A stretch of 64,000 nt of DNA from positions 620,001-684,000 of the forward strand of contig NZ_FRAY01000001.1 in NCBI RefSeq assembly GCF_900142475.1, read 5' to 3'. Position 1 is the first letter of the stretch. Each line of letters begins with the position of its first letter. Below the pieces are notes generated by a model. The model was not told the DNA's origin. It saw only the letters and a program-made list of their open reading frames with translations, and made no database searches. Below are positions 53,857 through 62,100 of this stretch, piece by piece. This DNA comes from Fibrobacter sp. UWH4 (GTDB taxonomy: Bacteria > Fibrobacterota > Fibrobacteria > Fibrobacterales > Fibrobacteraceae). Both the position numbers and the translations under genes were made by a program.

Positions 53857-55143
53857 ATGCTGAATTTTCTCGAAACTACAAATGTCGGGCCGATTAAGCG
53901 GCTGTCGGTTAGTTTTGCCAAGCGCCTGAATGTTCTTACTGGTGACAACGGTCTAGGCAAGACTTTTTTCCTTGATACGGTCTGGTATGCCATGACCCGC
54001 AAGTGGCCCGCCGAGGTTAACCAGAACCTGTTCTCGGGCCTTGTGGGTCGGCCGCAGGATCCAACTTCTGAATCCTTTATTCGGTTCAATCTGACAACCG
54101 AACACGATAACCATGTAGACTACAAGGCCACCTTTGACCGTGCTGAACAGGGGTGGGTAGGTCAGGTAGGCAGGCCCTACAATGCAGGGCTTGTTATTTA
54201 CGCCCTTGCCGATGGCAGTTTCTGCGTCTGGGACCCTGCCAGGAACTATTGGAAGAATGGGGCGACCGCAGACATTCAGGAACGCAGGCCCGCTTTTGTT
54301 TTCTCTTCGCGCGAGATATGGGAAGGCCAGAAGGATGGCGACAAGTCCGTCTGCAATGGCCTGCTTGCGGACATGCTCAAGTGGCAAGTCCAGAAGGGTG
54401 GTGAGTTCAGAATCCTTGAAAACTTGCTCGTGAATTTATCCCCGCCCGACTTCAGTTTGAAGATTTCGACACCGACGCGCCTTTCTGTTGACGATGTTCG
54501 CGACATCCCGACCATTGCCATGCCTTATGGAAATGTTCCTGTGCTCCATGCGTCTGCGGGTATTCGCCGGATTCTTGCTTTGGCTTACTGCCTTACTTGG
54601 GCCTATAGCGAACACCGCAAGGCGTCCCAACTTCGCGGGGTTCCGACAGCTTCGCAGGTGACTTTCTTGATGGACGAAGTGGAGGCACATTTGCATCCAC
54701 GCTGGCAAAAGAAAGTTCTCAATTCAATCCTTGTCGCTATTGGCGAAATGTATGGCGAGGGTGCCGATGTGCAGGTAATTGCCTCTACACATTCGGCCCT
54801 GGTAATGACTTCGCTCGAAGATACCTTCGACAAATCGCTTGACAAGTGGTTCGATTTCGATTCTGTCGATGGTGGTGCAATCAGTTTTGAGGAACGTCCG
54901 TTCGAGAAGATGGGCTCTTCTGATTCTTGGCTTACGAGCGAGGCTTTTGATTTGGCCTCTCCCCGTTCTCCGGAATCCGAGGCGTTGTTGAAAGAAATGA
55001 ACGATGCGTTGCGAGAGAATTCGGGGGCTACCCCGGAGCGTATCCGCGGACTTTATGATAAACTTTTGCAGAAACTTTCACCTTTGGATGAAGATTTGTT
55101 CGTTATTCGTCATATATGCAAGAAGAAGGGCTTTATAGAATGA
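53857..55143 (+). CDS. AAA ATPase, PtuA/OLD-like, of an AAA-HNH pair
   Basis: 428 residues. Walker A LTGDNGLGKTFFLDT (27-41), an ABC-type signature segment HASAGIRRILALAY (231-244), Walker B TFLMDEVEAHLHP (269-281), and IASTHSALVM as H-loop. This is the SMC/RecF-like ATPase plan of Septu PtuA and related defence ATPases. The stop overlaps the HNH gene by 4 bp (ATGA). Visibly more GC-rich than the LEPR gene it follows at 13 bp, suggesting separate origin. Partner nuclease and position point to phage defence; the exact system type needs a profile search. Confidence 0.87.
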   Translation: MLNFLETTNVGPIKRLSVSFAKRLNVLTGDNGLGKTFFLDTVWYAMTRKWPAEVNQNLFSGLVGRPQDPTSESFIRFNLTTEHDNHVDYKATFDRAEQGWVGQVGRPYNAGLVIYALADGSFCVWDPARNYWKNGATADIQERRPAFVFSSREIWEGQKDGDKSVCNGLLADMLKWQVQKGGEFRILENLLVNLSPPDFSLKISTPTRLSVDDVRDIPTIAMPYGNVPVLHASAGIRRILALAYCLTWAYSEHRKASQLRGVPTASQVTFLMDEVEAHLHPRWQKKVLNSILVAIGEMYGEGADVQVIASTHSALVMTSLEDTFDKSLDKWFDFDSVDGGAISFEERPFEKMGSSDSWLTSEAFDLASPRSPESEALLKEMNDALRENSGATPERIRGLYDKLLQKLSPLDEDLFVIRHICKKKGFIE

Positions 55144-55736
55144 TTCCTGTAAGGCCTCAGATAGAACCTGCCGATTTTGATGATAAAGTGCGTAAACCGG
55201 GCAATGCTTGGCTGCGGGCGAATCCGGGTGTGGATCCCAGCAAGTACAGAAATTTTTGGACGGCATGTCTAGGTGAGATGGCTGACCTTTATGGCCATAC
55301 TTGTGCTTACTTGGCGATATACTTTGATTCCGTATATGGAGCCGATTCGGTAGACCATTTTATTCCCAAGTCTGACCCGATAAACGGAAAGAAACTTGCT
55401 TACGAATGGGGTAACTACCGCCTTTGTTGCCTTGGTGAGAACCGTAAGAAACGGACTAAAGTCCCTCCCCTGGATCCGTTCGACCCGCACATGAAGCAGG
55501 ATTCGTTCTTCATTAATTTTGCGGATGGCTCCATCTACCCCAATCCCGGTTATGATGAAACCTATAAGCAGAAATGCTGGGACACGATAGAGGCTTTGCA
55601 ACTAGACAGGCCTAATTGTCGCAAGATGCGCAAAAGTTTTTTTGAAATGTATGTTAAGGATCCTGCATCATACATTAAGTACCTACAAAAAAATGCCCCC
55701 TTTATTTATCAGGAAGTGGTGCGTCAGGGGCTGTAA
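55140..55736 (+). CDS. HNH-type endonuclease, partner of the AAA ATPase (PtuB-like)
   Basis: 198 residues from ATG 55140, overlapping the ATPase stop. The HNH core is DSVDHFIPKSDPI (H73), WGNYRLCCLGENRKK (N92, N101), the layout seen in PtuB and related HNH proteins. The zinc-binding CxxC pair common in PtuB is not present; single cysteines remain at C55, C96 and C97, so metal binding may differ. In Septu-type systems the ATPase and HNH form a complex that degrades DNA on phage infection. Whether this pair is Septu proper or a separate AAA-HNH family is open. Confidence 0.83.
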   Translation: MIPVRPQIEPADFDDKVRKPGNAWLRANPGVDPSKYRNFWTACLGEMADLYGHTCAYLAIYFDSVYGADSVDHFIPKSDPINGKKLAYEWGNYRLCCLGENRKKRTKVPPLDPFDPHMKQDSFFINFADGSIYPNPGYDETYKQKCWDTIEALQLDRPNCRKMRKSFFEMYVKDPASYIKYLQKNAPFIYQEVVRQGL

Positions 55737-55743
55737 TGTAGCC

Positions 55744-55853
55744 CTATTCTGCAGTCAGGTCTTCGCACAGCACGAGTTTTTCGTTTTTCCAGGTTTCCAG
55801 GCCGTTCTGCAGTAGCAGTTTGCCCGTGGCCCACATCAGCCGGACATCGATGA
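55744..55853 (-). pseudogene. C-terminal gene remnant fused to adaptor start
   Basis: The minus frame reads IIDVRLMWATGKLLLQNG then LETWKNEKLVLCEDLTAE and a TAG stop. It looks like a genuine protein end but its upstream part is missing; it joins the duplicated first codons of the GAF-HlyD gene at 55853-55855. The adaptor frame across the joint gives only 17 codons ending at 55836. Source gene not recognised. Confidence 0.65.
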
Positions 55854-55854
55854 T

Positions 55855-55921
55855 TCGAACTGCGGCTTTTCCTGGTTCTGTGCGGTCATTGGACTGTCGG
55901 TTAGGGTGTGGTTTGGGTGGA
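55855..55921. repeat. 67-bp direct repeat, copy B
   Basis: Identical to 45262-45328: start of the GAF-HlyD gene and its 5' flank. The NADAR gene stops 15 bp further on. Confidence 0.95.
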
Positions 55922-55935
55922 AATAATAGTAAAAA

Positions 55936-56520
55936 TCAGAATCCAGGAAAAATGATTTTTCCCCCGATTTCTGTTTTCGTGACAGATGTTGTGTATTTTA
56001 TTTCATTTTCTAATAGAAAAAAACAATCTTTTCTCTCTTGGATTTTTTCTCTTTGTTCTCGGATTTCCATCCACAAGCGTCCTAGAGCATTTGTTCCTTG
56101 ATAAGTTTTGGGAGAAATCTTCTTTGTTCCCCAGAATTCATCTTTTGATGATATTTCAACGATGTCGTTATTTCGTGTTTTTTCAAAAATATCGTTGAAA
56201 TAATTAGTATATGCAGTATATTTCATAAATAAACTAAAACGCATTATTTTAATTCGATTAGATTGCATTTCTTTGACATATTTGTAGGCTGTTTTTTTGG
56301 ACTCTAAACCGTTTGGTGCGTCTAGAATTTCTGATTGAATCGATGGGTTGTTTTGAAATTTTAGTGCCTGATATAGATGTTCTGAAGACTTGATTAAAGT
56401 ATTCTCTAACAAGAAAGGGAATCTCATTCCCATATTGGAAAAGGCGCCCCATTTATCTGAAGCTCTTACAAATGCGCAGGACTTGGTTAGATGGTATATG
56501 CGAATGCTGTTCTGTTGCAT
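55936..56520 (-). CDS. NADAR-family (YbiA/DUF1768) N-glycosidase
   Basis: 194 residues, one NADAR domain: DKWGAFSNMGM (23-33), IKSSEHLYQALKF (43-55, catalytic-region Glu), SKDEFWGTKK and GTNALGRLWMEIREQ near the C-terminus. NADAR enzymes cleave N-glycosidic bonds; YbiA-like members act on riboflavin intermediates and others remove ADP-ribose from guanine in toxin-antitoxin or phage contexts. Second gene of a two-gene minus-strand cargo, 4 bp after the PRTase-like gene, so the two are co-expressed. An antitoxin or nucleotide-repair role is inference. AT-rich. Confidence 0.9.
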   Translation of the reverse strand: MQQNSIRIYHLTKSCAFVRASDKWGAFSNMGMRFPFLLENTLIKSSEHLYQALKFQNNPSIQSEILDAPNGLESKKTAYKYVKEMQSNRIKIMRFSLFMKYTAYTNYFNDIFEKTRNNDIVEISSKDEFWGTKKISPKTYQGTNALGRLWMEIREQREKIQERKDCFFLLENEIKYTTSVTKTEIGGKIIFPGF

Positions 56521-56524
56521 ATGA

Positions 56525-57493
56525 TTAACGACTGTAACCGTCTCTGATCATTAACGGATACCAATTGAATGTTGAAAGAGGTGAATAGCTTCCCCACCAG
56601 ATGACAAGTGGTGTTGCATTTGGACAATTTCTATAAGAGAATACACTGCCTCCAAACCCCCAGCCTCTACGATAAGGAACTACACCTAATGGTCTATAAA
56701 TTTTTTTCTTTTCGTCCGATAAACGGCTCCATATTTCAGCTCCTTTAATAAAAAATGCTTCTTCACACATTATTCTGGCATCTTCATTGGGGAAAACTTG
56801 GTTGTTTCCTGTAGCGGGTGTATCTCTTAGGTAGGAATCACATAAACCCATTGCTTGGAATTTTTCCTTGAAAATATTATTCTGCATACACTTAATATGT
56901 GGCCAAAATACTTCTGATTGATTTTTGCAACACGCTCTGTTTTCTAGACGTAAACAATGTAACAAATTTATTTCTTTGTGATGGTCTGCAAAATACCATT
57001 CGTTATATGAATGAAGCACTATGGGACAAATACTGATTTTCTTGCTATTGTCTAAATTGGTTATATCGTTTGATATTCGTCCAAAAGTAAAAGCAAAATC
57101 ATCAAGATAGAAAAGGTTTTCTGCCTTGCGTTCATCTTGACAATAGGCGATGTTTTCTTTCAGTAGGGCCTCCTTTAATATTTCTACCATCGCTTTTTGG
57201 CTTTTTCCGTCTTTTTGACAATCTAAAATGAATGTTTTTGCCCAATAAGCTCTTGGATCGTTGTTAGTAAGGACAGGATCCTTTGCCTTTGTTGAGCACA
57301 TGTTGATATATCTTTCTTTGTCAATAAAAAGGCCGCATCCCATTATTTGATCCATTGTTGTAATGATAGCCTCTTGATATTTCTTATCGAATTGATTCAG
57401 CCAATGTTCTATATGTCTTCTTGCTGATTGTTCGTCTATTACATAGGTTGGTCTTAATTTATATTCAAGGATAGCGTGGATTATGTTCTTCAT
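56525..57493 (-). CDS. Phosphoribosyltransferase-like conflict protein (tentative)
   Basis: 322 residues from ATG 57493, with AAAGGA as ribosome-binding site; the frame opens upstream through the conserved leader but without homology. NLFYLDDFAFTFGRISNDI (126-144) resembles the phosphoribosyl-pyrophosphate loop DDFxxTGxxI of PRTase-like domains found in bacterial conflict systems. Near the C-terminus NATPLVIWWGS recalls the N-x-P-x-x-WW ending of the same group. The N-terminal 120 residues are helical. It could act on nucleotide or NAD-derived sugars, which fits the downstream NADAR. Family assignment is from memory of motifs and is tentative. Confidence 0.6.
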   Translation of the reverse strand: MKNIIHAILEYKLRPTYVIDEQSARRHIEHWLNQFDKKYQEAIITTMDQIMGCGLFIDKERYINMCSTKAKDPVLTNNDPRAYWAKTFILDCQKDGKSQKAMVEILKEALLKENIAYCQDERKAENLFYLDDFAFTFGRISNDITNLDNSKKISICPIVLHSYNEWYFADHHKEINLLHCLRLENRACCKNQSEVFWPHIKCMQNNIFKEKFQAMGLCDSYLRDTPATGNNQVFPNEDARIMCEEAFFIKGAEIWSRLSDEKKKIYRPLGVVPYRRGWGFGGSVFSYRNCPNATPLVIWWGSYSPLSTFNWYPLMIRDGYSR

Positions 57494-57586
57494 AAAAAGT
57501 CCTTTCCGGTATAACCGGGGTGTTTTACTAGAAATTAGGTTAAAATGATTCTGTATTGTTTTTTTTGAAGGGAAAAGTTGTTGCGA

Positions 57587-57630
57587 TGTGACGTGAATCA
57601 CGCTGGTTTTAAATTGAATACGGCTATAAT
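57587..57630 (+). promoter_or_regulatory. CRP-like class II promoter of cassette 2
   Basis: TGTGA-CGTGAA-TCACG (57587-57602), 22 bp, TATAAT (57625-57630). Same geometry as at 49918. Homology between the two leaders begins at this palindrome and continues through the lipoprotein genes. Confidence 0.72.
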
Positions 57631-57785
57631 ACGCTCCGTATTGCCGGTATACAAAAAATGTTAGACCTCGGGGCGGGGTGTGGGGTGAATATGGGGGCTT
57701 TTTACCCCCATTTGGGGTGTTTGTGGCTGGAAAAACGCCCATCTTTATTATCTTTTTCTTAAAAATAAGAACAGATTTTGTTCCT

Positions 57786-57902
57786 ATGAATGAATCGGAT
57801 GTAAAAGTAAAAGGGCCTGGTCCCTATTCGATTGAGCGGTTGAAACCGCGATTTATGGTGGATGCCCTGTCCATCGGGATTCTGATTTCGAAAAAAGTTT
57901 AA
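57786..57902 (+). CDS. 38-residue mini-protein with LEPR-like motif (cassette 2)
   Basis: Same length as the mini-ORF at 50118, with IERLKPRFMVDA at residues 16-27. The first 28 codons are identical; the tail differs by Glu to Gly and Leu to Ile plus three synonymous changes. The stop lies 18 bp before the lipoprotein gene, as in cassette 1. Small size and lack of a clear ribosome-binding site keep this tentative. Confidence 0.55.
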   Translation: MNESDVKVKGPGPYSIERLKPRFMVDALSIGILISKKV

Positions 57903-57920
57903 TAACAGGAGTACCAAAAG

Positions 57921-59081
57921 ATGAACAAGTTCAAGACACTACTTTTCTTAGCCGTGTTTGGCGGAATAGGCCTTTGGGGCTGTGACGATTCGTCGTCGGC
58001 AAGTGATGATAACAATGAAACATCCGCTGTTGAATCGTCTTCAAGCGTAAAGGACTCTGATTCCACCGAAGAGTCATCCTCTTCGATTGACAAGAAGTCG
58101 TCGGGAAACGAAACCAAAGACCAGTCATCGAGTAGTAACGCTAAGTCGAGTAGTTCCGCGAAAGAAACAAAGAATTCGTCCGACTCCAAGAGTTCAAGTT
58201 CTGTGAAGTCGGGTGAATCTTCTAGCGGCAAGAATCAGGATGTATCTAGTTCGTCGGTGAGTTTGTCTTCAAGCGAAAAGCAAAGCAGTAGTTCCTCCGA
58301 GAAACAGTCTAGTTCAAGTTCTGTCTTGCCTAAATCCAGTAGTTCCGTTTTTGAAGTTGACTCTTCCAGATTATGCACGCCTGGGTATGATTATTGTTAT
58401 CGTCCTTTGGGAGCAGATAGTTTACAGGCGGGAGCGTATAAAAAATATAAGGATACTCGCAATGGACGAGAGTATTTCTATTTGACAATAAATGGTAAAG
58501 ATACAAGTGGAAAAAAGGCTTCTGTAACGGTATTTGCGGAAAATCTGAATATAGGTGAAATGGTTGACGGTTCAGAAAACCAATCGGATAACGATAAAAT
58601 AGAACGTTACTGTTATAACAATGATACGACGAACTGTGTGGAGTATGGTGGGCTTTACCAGTGGGCGGAGATGATGAACCTTCCGTTCGAATGCAATAGT
58701 AAGAGCTGTGCCGACTCCATTAAGCCGAATCATCAGGGAATTTGCCCAAAGGACTGGCGTCTTATGACATATAATGACTTTTATATTGTAGTTCACGCAG
58801 ATGGAAATGATGCGGGTGTGAAAGGTGTTAGATCAATGGGTTTTGGCGGCCTTAACTATACGGGGTATAGTTTGATCGGTGCGGGAATGAGGCTCTATGA
58901 TGATGGGGTATCATCTTTTATTGATATAAATGAAGCTGCATATTGGTTTTTCCCTACAGAAAAAGAAAATAAGACAACATGGGCAGGTGTGGCTTTCACT
59001 ATCAAATCAATTCAAAATTTTGATAATGGTTATGGACCGAAGATTGATGGATATCCAGTCCGTTGTGTAAAGATTGACTAA
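57921..59081 (+). CDS. FISUMP-domain lipoprotein with serine-rich linker (cassette 2)
   Basis: 386 residues. Same signal peptide and lipidated C21 as the protein at 50253, and a Ser-rich linker (about 22-150) with small insertions. The C-terminal Fibrobacter major paralogous domain keeps FAENLNIGEMVDGSENQ, YGGLYQWAEMMNL, HQGICPKDWRLMTYNDF and YPVRCVK, but is clearly diverged. Near identity in the N-terminal third beside divergence in the C-terminal domain points to duplication followed by selection or domain exchange. The LEPR-XLL gene begins 23 bp downstream. Confidence 0.93.
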   Translation: MNKFKTLLFLAVFGGIGLWGCDDSSSASDDNNETSAVESSSSVKDSDSTEESSSSIDKKSSGNETKDQSSSSNAKSSSSAKETKNSSDSKSSSSVKSGESSSGKNQDVSSSSVSLSSSEKQSSSSSEKQSSSSSVLPKSSSSVFEVDSSRLCTPGYDYCYRPLGADSLQAGAYKKYKDTRNGREYFYLTINGKDTSGKKASVTVFAENLNIGEMVDGSENQSDNDKIERYCYNNDTTNCVEYGGLYQWAEMMNLPFECNSKSCADSIKPNHQGICPKDWRLMTYNDFYIVVHADGNDAGVKGVRSMGFGGLNYTGYSLIGAGMRLYDDGVSSFIDINEAAYWFFPTEKENKTTWAGVAFTIKSIQNFDNGYGPKIDGYPVRCVKID

Positions 59082-59104
59082 CGAATTCATAATAAGGATG
59101 ACAT

Positions 59105-62100
59105 ATGGCCAAGAAAAACTACAATCACGGAATGAACAATTTCAAAATTGAACAGCTTGAACCCCGCCAGATGTTCAGCGCCGATGTTGGTCTAAACGAT
59201 ATTGAACAACAGCTGAATAACATTCCTGACATTGTTGAAAATACTTTGGAAAGTATTGATAATCTGCAAATGTCAAACCTTGGTCTAGATGCCACCCTTA
59301 ACTCTGCCTCGGCTATTTTGCCGGATATCGCGACAGATATACAATCGTTAATTTCTGCGGCCTTTACAAGCTATAAGGGTTCTTTGCCCCCAAATACAGA
59401 GTCGGTTTCACTAGATGCCCTTGCCGCTGAATTAAATAATAGAATCACGACTGATTTGCCACAGAGTTTTGTTAATCCTTCGTTCAGTGTGCAAAATGAA
59501 GATACACTTAAATTGAATCTAGGTTATCAATCTAACGCTGATGTCGGAAACTTGAATATAGATGCCGTGGCCCTACAGACGAACAATGTGACCATTTCAG
59601 CCTCGGTGTTGGCAAATGTGTCGGTAGAGATTGATTTTGACAAGGATGATGATGCAGTCCCTGCTGAAAGCAGTTCTGATATTGAAATTTCTGCCGATAT
59701 ATCCAATATTAATATATCCGTTCCAAATTTTGGAGGAACGGCGGAATTCATGAATTTATCCGTTTTAGAGCAGAATGATGATGTTGCTGACCTTGGATTA
59801 AACTACAACGGAATATCATCTCTGCAGACCACTTCTCTTGATCTGGAATATCGTCTTGACAATACAAATGCAGGTATGCCATTCGATATAAAAAATGCTA
59901 ATGATGTTATCGGCGTGACCAAGGCAACGAATGGTGATTTTTCTGTTTCAATGCCTGAACTTCAGCTAAAAAGTGGTATTGAAGGGTTTTCGCTAGAAAA
60001 TATTCTCCAAGGTCTTGATTTCGAAAAAATTCCTTTTATTCGCGATTATAAATTTGGTGGGAAGACTGTTTCCTCTTACATTGCGGACTTGCAAAAATTT
60101 TGGGCAAGAGCCTCTTTTGCAATTAATGGCGCTGTTGAACAGGACTCGACGGGAGCGAGTCCTGTCTATCAACTGAATTTGGGAAAAATCGGAACCTATT
60201 TCTCTAAACTGATTGCCAATGTAGAAAATGTTGGATTACTGCTTAAGTCTTTCACTCTGGAAGATGAAAATCATAACCTGGTGAATTTGTACGGTTCTGC
60301 AACGAATATCTCATCAAACGATTCGTTGCTGGACCTGTCTTCTTCACCAACATCAATTTATCTGAATTTTAAGCCCAATATTCCCAATATTGCACCGCAA
60401 CCGAACCAAACTATAGACTTGGGGCTACTGAAATTAAACGACCTTGATGTAGATTGTTCCATTAGAGTTGAAGTGCCGATACATGTGGATCAAAATTCCG
60501 GTCAGTTGTCTTTTGATGGCTTTGCGTTGGATGATTTTAAACTAAAGGTATCAAAGACGGATATCAATGGAGAATTGGCTCTTGGCTTGTTCAATGCATC
60601 TGTCCAAGGCGGCTCGTTTGAGTTGGAAGTTGGATATGATGTGAATACAAATGAATTGCTGATTTCCGAACCGAAATTCTCGGTGGAATCAGCAACATTA
60701 AAGTCAGGTACGGTAACTGTTGCAAAACTAGATGCTGCCGAAAACCCTTATGAATTCGGTTATGATTCGCTGACCGAAAACTGGATTGTACCAGATGAGA
60801 TAAAAGCTTTTGCGTCGCTATCCGGTGAAACTCTTTCCCTTCAAGTTGCTGCATATCTTCAATCAATGCAAACCGCCCTTCGCAAACAGCTGGAAGATAA
60901 TGTCAAGTTGGATTTCCTGGGAAGCTCCATTGAAAAAGTTGCAGATGTCGTTGACAAAATAGACATGGTTGTTAACGGATTTGTGGATCCGTCTAATTCT
61001 GCAAATAATGTTGTTGGCTTGTTTGTTGTTGATAAGGGTAAATACAAGGCTAATTTTTCTAGTGTAGAAACATTTGTTGAGGTTTTCAATAATGCGTGGA
61101 AAAAGGCTTTCAAGATAAATGATAATGTTTGCTCTTTAAGTTATGTTGGATTCGTTGGTGATGAGGCGACTGTTATAGATGATGTAGAAAATACGAATGA
61201 TTCAATAAAAAATAATTTTAAATTGGATCACTATACCTTTGAATTTAATTTGAAATTTAGCAATGAAGTCGATTTTGACTTGAACCTGGCGAAATCGCTT
61301 GGTGATGATTTTGTGAATGTTGCAACATTTGGAAATGTTGTTGTCTCTTGTGAAGCCGGCGTAAATTTTAAGTTGAATGTAAATTTTAAATATTCGACTA
61401 TTGGTAACGAAACTAACATAGGCGATATAATAGATGATGCAAATGTCGGTCAAAATGAAACATACTATTTCTATGATGTAGGAAACCAACTGCAGATAAC
61501 AAAAACAAAAGATGTAATAATTGACGGCAATAATGAAGATTATTCATTCTCGTTTAAGGTGAAACCTAATAGTGCATCAAATGAAACAACTGTTTTAGTG
61601 TTGAGCGGAGGAATATCTTCTCAGAATTTTAGATATGTCGCAGAATCTCGTGGAACGAATGGTGAATATACGACACTGTTAAATACGGGTCTACCGGATA
61701 TAGAATATAATGTCCAAAATAGGAAACTGATTTTTACAAGTGATGAAGATTTTAGCATTTGTCGTTCCGAAGAAGCTGATGCATTTGGTGAGTTGAAACT
61801 CGTTAATACAGTTTTGCAGACATGTTGTTCTTTAACATTGGATTATAATCCGCTTAGTATTGTTCTTAAAGATGCGAAAAATGCATCTAATCAAACTATA
61901 ACTTTAAAATTATCAAATGTTATAGATTTTGCTAAAGACCTTTTTAGCAAAGGGGTGGCCGAAAATGCCAATTGGTGGGAAAGCCTAGACAAATACCTCT
62001 CACTTCAAAAAAATGATGAGGACCAGTTCGGCTTGGATTCTGTTGGCGAATTGGATTTTGGACGATCTATCAAGAATACATATGGATTGTATGTTATAGA

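Noticed and set aside
42686..59104. Classical transposon or integrated phage
   Set aside because: No transposase, integrase or terminal inverted repeats are visible; the repeats found are gene-end duplications and leaders.
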